This document shows positions 7,341-15,429 of a DNA stretch of 22,226 bases, one piece after another. Every line of letters begins with the position of its first letter. Position 1 is the first letter of the stretch. The position numbers were made by a program, and so were the translations under genes. The notes beneath the pieces are model-generated. The model saw only the letters and a program-made list of their open reading frames with translations. It had not been told where the DNA came from and searched no databases. The stretch lies in IMG/VR virus record IMGVR_UViG_3300028025_003716, positions 1-22,226 of that record. The stretch is one strand, 5' to 3'. The stretch is from a virus.

Positions 7341-7703
7341 ATGCCAGCATTAGATTTTCCAACCAGCCCCGTCGTAGGACAGCTTTTTGCTACCGACGAT
7401 AGAACTTGGTCTTGGAACGGCACAACGTGGGACTCTGTTGCAGGAGAAAGTAGCGGCGGAGGCAACGCAACAGATATTGGAGTTTTTTACGGTTTTAAAA
7501 CAAGCAATGATCTTGGAAGGTTATATCTTCAGGTTACAGATGATGGATCTAAAGTAGTTCTTCCACAGAGTAGTATATATTCGAACGGTATTCGAGTTCG
7601 TAAAAATGACGAATACAAAGAGTGGATATTCACAACAATTCCATTACAATTTGAATGGGATGAAGAGAATCCGACACACTTACTAGTAGAGGTAGGAGCA
7701 TAG
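7341..7703 (+). CDS. Small fibre-associated protein with aromatic N-terminal module
   Basis: A 120-residue protein. Residues about 3-33 (LDFPTSPVVGQLF...WSWNGTTWDSV) form the short aromatic module seen at the N-terminus of many phage fibre and tail proteins. A glycine-rich linker (GESSGGGN) follows, then a C-terminal beta domain with no family I can name. The N-terminal part is paralogous to the 97-residue protein at 10971. The ATG lacks a Shine-Dalgarno site but follows an extended -10 box by seven bases, so a leaderless mRNA is likely. It precedes the first long fibre of the duplicated cassette by three bases and is probably co-transcribed with it. A role as a fibre connector or small fibre subunit is inferred. 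Confidence 0.75.
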   Translation: MPALDFPTSPVVGQLFATDDRTWSWNGTTWDSVAGESSGGGNATDIGVFYGFKTSNDLGRLYLQVTDDGSKVVLPQSSIYSNGIRVRKNDEYKEWIFTTIPLQFEWDEENPTHLLVEVGA

Positions 7704-7706
7704 CAA

Positions 7707-9953
7707 ATGGCAACACAATTAATCGATTTAGGAAACATTCGCTTCATTTGGAAGGGCGATTGGGTTCAAGCAAACACATACGAACTAAATGACGTAGTTC
7801 GTTATAATAATATTGTATGGGTATATATTAATCAACTCCCTGCAGCAAATACTAACGTTACAAATACAACATATTGGTCACGCATGGTTGAGGGTTCTGA
7901 AATCCCTCCCACAGAAGGACAGGCAGGAAAAGTTCTTAAGACCGATGGCACACTGACATTTTGGTCAGACTCTTTCGACACATTTTTAATTGGTCAAGAT
8001 ATTACAGATTTTATTACAGCAGCTACATTAACAGATGTTGCTCTTGGTATTGAAGGATCCTCTACATCTTTTGTACAAACAGCATTAGTTAATACAGGCT
8101 CTGGAGTTAGCTCTTCAGCTGACTTTATTGCTTATGCCTCAAATGGAACAAATGAATCTGGTTGGATTGATATGGGTATTACAAATCAATCATTTAACGA
8201 TCCAACATTTTCATTAACTGGCCCTGGAGACGGATATGTATTTATGTCTGGAGCAATTGCAGGCGTTGTATCTGTTGATCAGTATAGCGTTGCAGGTACT
8301 AACTTAAACATTATTTCAGATGGTCCACACGGAATGATTGCTGGAGTCATTTTTGACTTAGTTCTTCCAGTGGCACCAACATTAGAAGGACGTTACACAG
8401 TTGTTTCTGCTCCAAGTTCTACACAAGTTGTAGTTACAACACCAGCTGGATATACAGGTGGAAACGTACCTCTAACAAGTGTTATTAACTCTCAAATGAA
8501 TAAATTTACTGGAGATGGAAATCTTGTATTAGCAACAGATTCCACAGGTCTTGCAAATAACGTAGTAATTGCCGCTGGTGGACTTCAAAGTGGTACAGAG
8601 CAAATAGTTATTACTCCAAATACTGGAATTGATATTACTGGAGATCTTAGAATTGCTGGAAATACATCTTTAACAGATACTATATATGTTGGATCTGGAG
8701 CCGCAGCTTTTGAAACTTCAGCAGATCTAACAAATCCAGGTGCAGTATTTAAATTAAATGGTGAACCATATGCACAATTAGCAATTCAGAATTCATCATC
8801 AAATTCATCTACAGATATTATTGCTTATGCAAATAATGGTAATGATACAGCAGGCTGGATTGATATGGGAGTTACTGGATCGACATTTAATCAAGCAACT
8901 TATGGTATTACTGGTCCAAATGATGGATACATTTTTTATGAAGCACCAGCAACAACAACTGGCGCAGGCAATTTAGTTTTAGCAACTGGTGCTAATGGTT
9001 CACAGAATAAAATTGTATTTGCCGCAGGTGGATACGATTCTGGTAATGAACAAATGTCAATTACCCCAGATACAAATGTTCACATTGAAATTGCAACACC
9101 TTCTACTTCACCAACTACAGGTGCATTAACTGTTGTCGGTGGTGTCGGTATTCAAGGAGATGTTAATATTGCTGGAGATATTGTTTTCGGCGGTACTGGA
9201 ACAACTCTTTCAACAACAACACTTTCAGTAAATGATCCGATAGTATTTGTTGGAGATGGAAACGCAACAGATGCCGTAGACCTCGGTCTAGTTGGAGAAT
9301 ATACATCTGGTGGATCAACAAAGTATTCAGGTATTGTTCGTGATGCTTCTGATGGAGTAGTTAAGTTTTATAAAGATACAACAGTGGCTCCATCTGCAGG
9401 TGTTGTTAACTTCTCAGGAGCAGGACTTGCTTATTCAGACATAAGAGTTGGAGGGGTTACAGCAAGCACTGTTACAGCTTCAGGATTATTAACAGCAAAT
9501 GCTGGAATCACAGCTACTGGAACAGTTGGAATTACTGGAGGCTTAACTGCAAGCGGTGGAGTTTCTTTAAGCGGAACAGTAGATGTTCAGGAGCTTCGTG
9601 AACAAGTTAATGAAGTTACTTTAACATCTAATTCAGGCACACTTGATTGGACAAGCGGAAATATATTTTATATTCCAACAGCTCCAACTGGAGCTATGAC
9701 ATTAAACCTAACAAATGTTCCAACAGATTCAAATAAAATGATGACTGTAAACGTATTTACTACACAAGGCTCTACAGGATATGGTGTAGGCACATTACAG
9801 ATAAATGGAACAAATCAAACAGTTAGATGGCTCGAAGGAGCTGCTCCAGCTGGAACAAGTGGTGCAGGAAAAATTGATATATTTACATTTACATTACATA
9901 GAACCTCAGCAGGATCTTGGATTGTATATGCTGCAGCAACACTAAACTTTTAA
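7707..9953 (+). CDS. Long modular tail fibre protein, cassette copy 1
   Basis: A 748-residue fibre. Residues about 13-62 resemble a chitinase-type carbohydrate-binding module (WKGDWVQANTYELNDVVRY...TYWSRM). Two copies of a beta module follow (about residues 117-311 and 335-493), each with the signature DFIAY/DIIAY...GWIDMG...GDGY/NDGY...GNLVLAT...AAGG...ITPxT. Copy 1 is interrupted by an 'HG' subdomain (DGPHGMIAG...GRYTVVSAPSSTQVVV). TTGALTVVGGVGIQGDVNI near residue 470 is a motif known from aquatic phage structural proteins. Residues about 625-748 (VQELREQVNEVTL...NVPTDSNKMM...SWIVYAA) form a C-terminal domain shared with the 1021-residue protein at 12353. A moderate ribosome-binding site (TAGGAG) precedes the ATG. 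The next gene is the glycine-rich partner, 18 bases downstream. Confidence 0.85.
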   Translation: MATQLIDLGNIRFIWKGDWVQANTYELNDVVRYNNIVWVYINQLPAANTNVTNTTYWSRMVEGSEIPPTEGQAGKVLKTDGTLTFWSDSFDTFLIGQDITDFITAATLTDVALGIEGSSTSFVQTALVNTGSGVSSSADFIAYASNGTNESGWIDMGITNQSFNDPTFSLTGPGDGYVFMSGAIAGVVSVDQYSVAGTNLNIISDGPHGMIAGVIFDLVLPVAPTLEGRYTVVSAPSSTQVVVTTPAGYTGGNVPLTSVINSQMNKFTGDGNLVLATDSTGLANNVVIAAGGLQSGTEQIVITPNTGIDITGDLRIAGNTSLTDTIYVGSGAAAFETSADLTNPGAVFKLNGEPYAQLAIQNSSSNSSTDIIAYANNGNDTAGWIDMGVTGSTFNQATYGITGPNDGYIFYEAPATTTGAGNLVLATGANGSQNKIVFAAGGYDSGNEQMSITPDTNVHIEIATPSTSPTTGALTVVGGVGIQGDVNIAGDIVFGGTGTTLSTTTLSVNDPIVFVGDGNATDAVDLGLVGEYTSGGSTKYSGIVRDASDGVVKFYKDTTVAPSAGVVNFSGAGLAYSDIRVGGVTASTVTASGLLTANAGITATGTVGITGGLTASGGVSLSGTVDVQELREQVNEVTLTSNSGTLDWTSGNIFYIPTAPTGAMTLNLTNVPTDSNKMMTVNVFTTQGSTGYGVGTLQINGTNQTVRWLEGAAPAGTSGAGKIDIFTFTLHRTSAGSWIVYAAATLNF

Positions 9954-9971
9954 TTAAAAAGGAGAACTTGA

Positions 9972-10964
9972 ATGCCATTTATTAGTAGCGTAAGATCTAG
10001 CTATGGAACATCAGGTAGAAAAAAATCTTCATCTGCTAAAGGAAGACTACTTGCTGCCCTTGCCACTTCGGATAAAACATTTTCTCCTGGAACAGTACAA
10101 ATAGTAGACCTGCGTGGATATTTTGGATCTTCTGACACCATAACAGTTTTTGCTAAAGGTGGAAATGGTGGAGATTCTGGAGCTCGTGGTGGCTATGGAA
10201 CATTCTTGCAAGGAACTGTTCCAATTAGTCAATTAGCTGGAAAACAAATAGCTTTTATAAGTGGTAGTAATGGAACAAATGGTCCAGGCGGTAGAGGTTC
10301 TGGAGCTGGTGGTGGATTTTCTGGAATTGTAGTATTAGATAATTTAGATTCGTTTAAAACTATAGCACATATTGCATCAGCAGCTGGCGCTGGCGGAGCA
10401 TCAGGTCCAGGAGATTCTGGAAGCCCATCTCAAGGATATGATACATCTAATATTGTTTATTCTGGAAGTCCAACTGGAGGTAGTGGTGGAACTGCTAGAG
10501 ATTCAGGCGGATCACAAGGAACTTATCCTAGCATTTCTTTTGCAGCAAGACCAGGTAACGCATGGGGTGGAGGAGACTCCTGCAGCGATGTAAATGGTAC
10601 TGACAATTTTGCAAGCGGAAGCGGTGGAGGATTTGGATATTTAGCAGGTAACTCACCAGCAGATACAAGTGGTCCAGGAGTTAGAGGCGGAAATAGTCCA
10701 GCTAATCCATACTCGTCTATATTTTCTGGTGGTTTTGGTGGGGGTGGAGCATCTACTGGTGGCGGAAGCGGTGGACTTTCATGGAGAACACAATCAGGTG
10801 GCGGTGGCGGTGGAGGATTTAATGGAGGAAATGGAGGTAGCTACATAGGTGACGAACAGCCAAGCCCAGGATTTGCAGGGACTTCATTTTGGTTTAATAG
10901 TGCAAATGTAATTACACATTCTCCAGCAAATTCTGGATCACCGTATCTAAGGGTAGTGTTATAA
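9972..10964 (+). CDS. Glycine-rich putative adhesin / fibre-tip protein, cassette copy 1
   Basis: A 330-residue protein. It opens with MPFISSVRSSYGTSGRKK, which matches the opening of the protein at 15430 (MPFTSSARGAYGPQGKK) position by position, although the bodies differ. Residues about 40-110 look like a beta-stranded entry domain. The remainder is dominated by glycine runs (GGNGGDSGARGGYG, GGGFGYLAG, GGGASTGGGSGG, GGGGGGGFNGGNGGS). Such glycine-rich tips can fold as polyglycine-II bundles, as shown for the Salmonella phage S16 gp38 adhesin. That comparison is structural inference, not detected homology. A strong Shine-Dalgarno site (AAAAGGAGA) precedes the ATG. Its position straight after a long fibre mirrors gp37-gp38. 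The promoter for the next gene lies across its stop codon. Confidence 0.75.
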   Translation: MPFISSVRSSYGTSGRKKSSSAKGRLLAALATSDKTFSPGTVQIVDLRGYFGSSDTITVFAKGGNGGDSGARGGYGTFLQGTVPISQLAGKQIAFISGSNGTNGPGGRGSGAGGGFSGIVVLDNLDSFKTIAHIASAAGAGGASGPGDSGSPSQGYDTSNIVYSGSPTGGSGGTARDSGGSQGTYPSISFAARPGNAWGGGDSCSDVNGTDNFASGSGGGFGYLAGNSPADTSGPGVRGGNSPANPYSSIFSGGFGGGGASTGGGSGGLSWRTQSGGGGGGGFNGGNGGSYIGDEQPSPGFAGTSFWFNSANVITHSPANSGSPYLRVVL

Positions 10965-10965
10965 T
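10957..10965 (+). promoter_or_regulatory. Extended -10 promoter overlapping a stop codon, probably leaderless
   Basis: TGTTATAAT is a perfect extended -10 box. It contains the TAA stop of the glycine-rich gene and ends five bases before the ATG at 10971. No convincing -35 box is visible. The next ATG has no nearby Shine-Dalgarno site, so the transcript probably starts on the start codon. Confidence 0.5.
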
Positions 10966-10970
10966 TATTT

Positions 10971-11264
10971 ATGACTTCAGCACTTGGATTTCCTTCAACA
11001 CCAACTCTTAATCAAGAATATACAGTTGGATCTAAGACATTTAAGTGGGACGGCACAGCTTGGGGAATAGTTGCTTCTACAGGAGCCACCCTTACTCAAG
11101 AAGAAGTTCAAGATTATATAGCTCCGCTCTTTAATCACTCATCACATACAAACTTAAGTGCTTTATATGATGATGATAATAATAAAATTCTTCTTACCGC
11201 TTCAGGCGGTGGCGGTGGTGGAGGAACGGCAAATTTAGAAACAACTTGGTGGTTAGGGGTATAA
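10971..11264 (+). CDS. Small fibre-associated protein, paralogue of the 7341 protein
   Basis: A 97-residue protein. Residues 4-36 (ALGFPSTPTLNQEY...FKWDGTAWGIV) are the same aromatic N-terminal module as in the 7341 protein. Residues about 42-75 (EEVQDYIAPLF...HTNLSALYDDDNNKI) resemble the 'NGTHTNIVVTYDDANDKI' segment of the 972-residue fibre at 4328. A heptaglycine run and LETTWWLGV end the protein. It therefore looks like a short fibre made from existing modules. Like its paralogue it lacks a Shine-Dalgarno site and follows an extended -10 box by five bases. It is the first of four small genes between the two long-fibre cassettes. Confidence 0.75.
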   Translation: MTSALGFPSTPTLNQEYTVGSKTFKWDGTAWGIVASTGATLTQEEVQDYIAPLFNHSSHTNLSALYDDDNNKILLTASGGGGGGGTANLETTWWLGV

Positions 11265-11265
11265 C

Positions 11266-11595
11266 ATGGCAGGCATTCAAAGATTAGGTATTGTAGATGA
11301 TGCGGCTGGAACAGTATATGGTTCTGGTAATTTAGCATTCACAGCAACTGGAAATTATTTAGTATCAGTTATTGCAACTAATACAGCAGCAACAAATGCT
11401 GAAATTTATGTTTACTCAGTTCCAGCTGGTTCTAGTCAAAATCCAGAACAATGGGGATTGATTGCATATAAATTAACCGTTCCAGGAAATAATAGTTACG
11501 AGACATTTAGATTTGGATTAAATAATACAGATGCAGTTTATGTGGCGGGATCAGCTGGAGTTCGTTATTTTGTTCAAGGAATTTTACAGGTATAA
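11266..11595 (+). CDS. Small beta-rich virion protein, hypothetical
   Basis: A 109-residue protein with no recognised family. The sequence alternates short hydrophobic strands with turns (NYLVSVIATNTAATNAEIYVYSV, KLTVPGNNSYETFRFGLNN, GVRYFVQGILQV), consistent with a single beta-sandwich of the kind used as a decoration or fibre-head domain. It has no cysteine, signal peptide or membrane helix. The ATG is two bases after the previous stop, so it is probably co-transcribed and coupled with the 10971 gene. The next gene (139 residues) has a similar 'strand-LYIY' core and may be a distant relative. A virion role is inferred from context. Confidence 0.7.
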   Translation: MAGIQRLGIVDDAAGTVYGSGNLAFTATGNYLVSVIATNTAATNAEIYVYSVPAGSSQNPEQWGLIAYKLTVPGNNSYETFRFGLNNTDAVYVAGSAGVRYFVQGILQV

Positions 11596-11605
11596 GGAGA
11601 AATAA

Positions 11606-12025
11606 ATGCCAGGTTACGCATATCCAATAGAAGAAGCAGCAAGTCAAGGTTCATTAAAAAGCATTAGCTTTACAGTTAATGATACAGAAGATCCAGCACC
11701 ATTTTATATTGCTACATCTAAGACAAAGGTTTCAGCAGTATTAGCAAGCAATACGCTTGGAACTATTCTTCCAGTAAAACTTTACATATATAGAGATTCA
11801 ACAGAGTCAGCATTTCTTGCCTCAGAGGTAAGAGTTCTAAGTCATAAGTATATGGTTCAGAAGCTGGTTTCAGGAGATTTAAGAGTAGATGACAAGGCGG
11901 ATCCAGAAGTCGGAAGACACAAAATAATAACAGACTTTGTTCTAGGAATTGGCGATAAACTTATGGCCACATGCCCAATAGAGGATGCAATAGTCCTTAC
12001 AGTAAGCCTTGAAGAGGGCATTTAA
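11606..12025 (+). CDS. Small beta-rich virion protein, hypothetical
   Basis: A 139-residue protein with no recognised family. The core LPVKLYIYRD (residues about 53-62) sits in the same relative place as TNAEIYVYSV in the preceding 109-residue protein, and the N-terminal SISFTVNDTEDPAPFYIATS suggests a beta-sandwich. A mixed charged stretch follows (KLVSGDLRVDDKADPEVGRHK). A strong Shine-Dalgarno site (AAGGAG) lies eight bases before the ATG, and the gap from the previous gene is 10 bases. The pair could be subunits of one complex, such as a collar, whisker or fibre-joint structure. That is inference from adjacency and similar size. The gene is followed by one of the few longer intergenic gaps (67 bases), which contains a promoter. 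Confidence 0.7.
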   Translation: MPGYAYPIEEAASQGSLKSISFTVNDTEDPAPFYIATSKTKVSAVLASNTLGTILPVKLYIYRDSTESAFLASEVRVLSHKYMVQKLVSGDLRVDDKADPEVGRHKIITDFVLGIGDKLMATCPIEDAIVLTVSLEEGI

Positions 12026-12029
12026 ACCA

Positions 12030-12058
12030 TTGCTCGATAAGATATTTTGTGATACAAT
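12030..12058 (+). promoter_or_regulatory. Sigma70-like promoter before the second fibre cassette
   Basis: TTGCTC (12030-12035), a 17-base spacer and TACAAT (12053-12058). Unlike the leaderless promoters here, it leaves a leader of about 28 bases before the ATG at 12093, with GGAAAGGA as ribosome-binding site. The -35 box matches consensus at only three of six bases. Confidence 0.45.
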
Positions 12059-12092
12059 TACAAAAGGAAATAAAGCTGGAAAGGATTAACTA

Positions 12093-12353
12093 ATGGCCCA
12101 AGAGTTAATTGAAATTGATGAAGATTACTCAAGTAATCTTGAGAATCTTGTCGACAAAGCATTTTACGGATTAAGACAAGATACCGAAACAGGTAGGGCA
12201 TACATAGATATTATTAAGGGTGATGGCGCAATTCGTTTGCCCAACGAATATGAAACTCGCTCTGATGATTACCTTAATTGGATGTGGAGTTATAATACAT
12301 TCCGCTACAGTTTTGATACAAATACAGGGCGACTACAACTGGAGGTCTTATAA
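12093..12353 (+). CDS. Small acidic protein preceding a long fibre, hypothetical
   Basis: An 86-residue acidic protein, family not recognised. The sequence (ELIEIDEDYSSNLENLVDKAF...DIIKGDGAIRLPNEY...YLNWMWSYNTFRYSFD) suggests a short helix followed by strands, with aromatic residues concentrated in the C-terminal third. An AAAGGA ribosome-binding site lies about eight bases before the ATG. Its TAA overlaps the ATG of the 1021-residue fibre by one base (TAATG), a tight coupling that suggests a fixed ratio with the fibre. By position it corresponds to the small 7341 gene in front of cassette copy 1, although the sequences do not look alike. It may be a fibre-base connector or assembly factor. 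Confidence 0.7.
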   Translation: MAQELIEIDEDYSSNLENLVDKAFYGLRQDTETGRAYIDIIKGDGAIRLPNEYETRSDDYLNWMWSYNTFRYSFDTNTGRLQLEVL

Positions 12354-15300
12354 TGGCACAAATTTTAGATTTAGGTAAACTTCGATTTAACTGGAAAGGC
12401 GAATATTCATCTTCGGTTGAATACTCTTACAATGACATTGTCAAGTACGGGCCAAACCTATATGCATACAAGGCTTCTGTTGCCGCAACTAATATATTGC
12501 CAACAGTTTCAGCAAACTGGAATCTAATAACAGAGGGTATCCGCTATCGTGGAGTATACTCTACTGTTTCTCCAAGTACTTATTTTGTTAACGACCTAGT
12601 ATCAGATGGAACCAATACATACATTTGTACAACACAGTTTACTTCAGGTTCCACCCCAGCAAATCAAGAGACAAGGCTTTCAATTATCGCCCTAGGGCAA
12701 GAAGGACTTCCAAATCAATCTTCAAACACTAACAAAGTTTTGTCTACAGATGGCACAGATGCTGTTTGGACAGATACAACTAGTTTAACAAAAACATATA
12801 CTGGCAACTCTCAAGGATCTGCTGCAGAATCATTCGAAACTTCCGCAGATTTAACTGATGCAGTATCAGTATTTTCTGGATCTGCAAATAGCTTTGTTCA
12901 GTTCCCATTAGTAAATATATCTAATGGTACAGCAGCCTCTACAGACTTTATTGCATACACAGCAGATGGTGTTAATGATAATGGCTGGATTGACATGGGT
13001 ATTACAAGTAATAACTACGATGACACCACATTTGGAATTACTGGTCCGCATGATGGATATATATTTATGTCTGCGCCTCAAGGAGACACATATGATGTTG
13101 TTTCTAAGAGAACGCTTGCTGGAACAGCAACACTAACAACATCTCTTCCTCATGGATATTCAGCTGGAGATATTGTTAGGGTGACTGGCGTTGGCACAGC
13201 ATATGATGGAAAGCGTACAGTTTTAGCAGCACCTAGCGGAACAACATTTACATTTACAACTACTGGTTCACCAGAAGCAGAAACTGGACTAGATCCAGCA
13301 GGGCTAACATGGCAACCAGCAGGAGACGGAAATCTAGTTCTTGCCACATCAGAAACAGGGCTACAGAATAAGATCGTATTTGCTGCAGGTGGATTAACTG
13401 CAGGTAATACTCAAATGGAAATTACTCCAGATACGAACGTTCACATTGAAATTGCAACACAATCAACATCATCAACAACGGGTGCTTTGACAGTAAATGG
13501 CGGAATTGGAATCGCTGGAAACCTATTTATGCAGGGAGACCTAGATGTAAATGGAGATGTTGATTTTTCTGGAGTCTCGCACTTGCCAATTGGAGCAGGA
13601 GCAGCAGCTTTTGCAGAAACTCTAACAAATCCTGTTATTACTGCAGTTGCAAATAGTGCTGATTACCAACAGATTTCTTTCAAGAATTTAAACTCTGGAG
13701 CAGATGCATCTACAGATTTTATTGCATATTCAAATAACGGAACAGATTCTTCTGGTTATATTGACATGGGTATCACATCATCTAACTTTGCCGATCCAGA
13801 TTTTACAATTACTGGTAAGGGTGACGGATATATATTCATGGTTGGTGCCGAAGGTGGCGTAGACCAGGGTAACTTAGTATTTGCTACAGGCGATACAGGT
13901 TCACAGAACAAAATTATTTTTGCAGCAGGTGGTTTGGCAGACGATAATACACAAATGGTTATTACTCCAAATCAGAACATTCATATTGAAATTCCAACAG
14001 AATCCACTTCTCCAACTACAGGTGCACTTACCGTAGTCGGTGGCGTGGGCATTCAGGGTGACGTAAATATTCAAGGAAACATCGTATTCGGCGGAGAAGG
14101 AACTCAGGTCGGAACAGCAAACCTTGCAGTTGAAGCACCATTTATCTTTACTGGTGATGGATCAACGTCTCTAACAAATGACCTAGGTGTCGTCACTGAA
14201 GGTAAGTACACAGTATCTGGATTCCTACCAAGTCGTAAGGTTGTTAATAAATCACTAACATCTAACGTAGCAACCTTAGAAACAGAAGTTGCTCACGGAT
14301 TCTTAGCGGGGGACTCAGTTGTCGTAGCGGCTATTGACGCAACATTTAACGGAACTTACACAATTACTACTGTTCCAACTACAACAACATTTACATATGA
14401 TAAGACCGCAACCAACGTTCCTAGTGCACGTATTGGCGATCAGACATTTTCAATTAATAATAAGTTGCTCGTGTCTGAAGTCGCAACACTTACAACAACA
14501 GCAACTCATCCATATTTGGTTGGAGAAACAGTGGTTGTAACTGGTGTTGACTCAACATTTAATGGTACATATACAATCACAGCAGTTACTTCAAATACAT
14601 TTAGTTATGCAAAAGCGGGAACTGCAAACGTAACATCAACAGATGTTAGCCCAGTCGGTACTGCAGTAGTTAATCAGTCAGTATCATCCGCACTTGTAGC
14701 AGATCCTGTTCGTACACGCTACAATACATGGTCAAAGGATTCTACAGACAGCACATGGAAGCTTGCTTCAAATATTATTACTAAGCCAGAAACAACAGTT
14801 GATTATGGCCAGGCAGGAATTGTTTATGACGCTGTTCGTGTAGGAAATTTAACAGCAGCATCTGGAACATTTTCATCCACAATAACAGGTGGATCTGCTT
14901 CCAACATTGCAATTAATACTGATAAGTTTACAGTTAATGCAACTTCTGGAAATACATCAGTAGCAGGAACTTTAGGAGTAAGTAGTACATCAACATTTAC
15001 AGGAACAGCAACATTTAATGGTGGAATTACTGTAACAGGTGTAACTCAAATTGCAGAACTTCGTGAAGAGGTAGGAAATGTAACTCTAGACGGTTCAAAT
15101 GCAGGAACATTCAATTGGTCAGCAGATAACGTATTCTATATTGGAACTGCACCGTCTGCAAACATGACATTTAATTTTACAAATGTTCCCACAGATAATG
15201 ATTATATAATGACAACAAACGTGCTTGTTACTCAAGGAGCAACAGGAAGAATTCCTTCTACAGTTAATATTAATGGATCTCCTGCGACAATCCGCTGGTC

Positions 15301-15418
15301 TAACGGATTAACTCCAACAGGAACAAATGGTGCAGGTAAGATTGATATCTTCTCATTCAGTTTCCTTCGTACGGGTAATTCATGGATCGTATTTGCTTCA
15401 GCTAATCAAAATTTCTAA
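12353..15418 (+). CDS. Long modular tail fibre protein, cassette copy 2
   Basis: A 1021-residue fibre paralogous to the one at 7707. The N-terminus (ILDLGKLRFNWKGEYSSSVEYSYNDIVKYG) is a carbohydrate-binding-like module, with a second at about residues 64-112 (YRGVYSTVSPSTYFVNDLVSDG). Two copies of the 'DFIAY...IDMGITS...DGYIFM...GNLV.AT...AAGGL...ITP' module occupy roughly residues 160-388 and 418-583. Each ends with TTGALTV.GG.GI. Three 'HG' subdomains occur near residues 246-308, 628-690 and 702-760. The last two are almost adjacent and share a VAT-L-T core and FNGTYTIT. Residues about 898-1021 (QIAELREEVGNVTL...VPTDNDYIMTTNV...SWIVFAS) repeat the C-terminal domain of the 7707 protein. The start overlaps the previous stop and has a GGAGGT ribosome-binding site. 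It is probably a receptor-binding long fibre with an alternative specificity. Confidence 0.85.
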   Translation: MAQILDLGKLRFNWKGEYSSSVEYSYNDIVKYGPNLYAYKASVAATNILPTVSANWNLITEGIRYRGVYSTVSPSTYFVNDLVSDGTNTYICTTQFTSGSTPANQETRLSIIALGQEGLPNQSSNTNKVLSTDGTDAVWTDTTSLTKTYTGNSQGSAAESFETSADLTDAVSVFSGSANSFVQFPLVNISNGTAASTDFIAYTADGVNDNGWIDMGITSNNYDDTTFGITGPHDGYIFMSAPQGDTYDVVSKRTLAGTATLTTSLPHGYSAGDIVRVTGVGTAYDGKRTVLAAPSGTTFTFTTTGSPEAETGLDPAGLTWQPAGDGNLVLATSETGLQNKIVFAAGGLTAGNTQMEITPDTNVHIEIATQSTSSTTGALTVNGGIGIAGNLFMQGDLDVNGDVDFSGVSHLPIGAGAAAFAETLTNPVITAVANSADYQQISFKNLNSGADASTDFIAYSNNGTDSSGYIDMGITSSNFADPDFTITGKGDGYIFMVGAEGGVDQGNLVFATGDTGSQNKIIFAAGGLADDNTQMVITPNQNIHIEIPTESTSPTTGALTVVGGVGIQGDVNIQGNIVFGGEGTQVGTANLAVEAPFIFTGDGSTSLTNDLGVVTEGKYTVSGFLPSRKVVNKSLTSNVATLETEVAHGFLAGDSVVVAAIDATFNGTYTITTVPTTTTFTYDKTATNVPSARIGDQTFSINNKLLVSEVATLTTTATHPYLVGETVVVTGVDSTFNGTYTITAVTSNTFSYAKAGTANVTSTDVSPVGTAVVNQSVSSALVADPVRTRYNTWSKDSTDSTWKLASNIITKPETTVDYGQAGIVYDAVRVGNLTAASGTFSSTITGGSASNIAINTDKFTVNATSGNTSVAGTLGVSSTSTFTGTATFNGGITVTGVTQIAELREEVGNVTLDGSNAGTFNWSADNVFYIGTAPSANMTFNFTNVPTDNDYIMTTNVLVTQGATGRIPSTVNINGSPATIRWSNGLTPTGTNGAGKIDIFSFSFLRTGNSWIVFASANQNF

Positions 15419-15429
15419 AGGAGAGTTAA

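Noticed and set aside
9948-9959. Perfect palindrome TTTTAATTAAAA between the first fibre and the glycine-rich gene.
   Set aside because: It is only A and T, overlaps the stop codon and feeds into the Shine-Dalgarno site. In AT-rich DNA this is probably chance.
11260-11265. TATAAC directly before the ATG at 11266 as another leaderless promoter.
   Set aside because: There is no space between the hexamer and the ATG, so transcription would start inside the gene. The bases include the previous stop codon.
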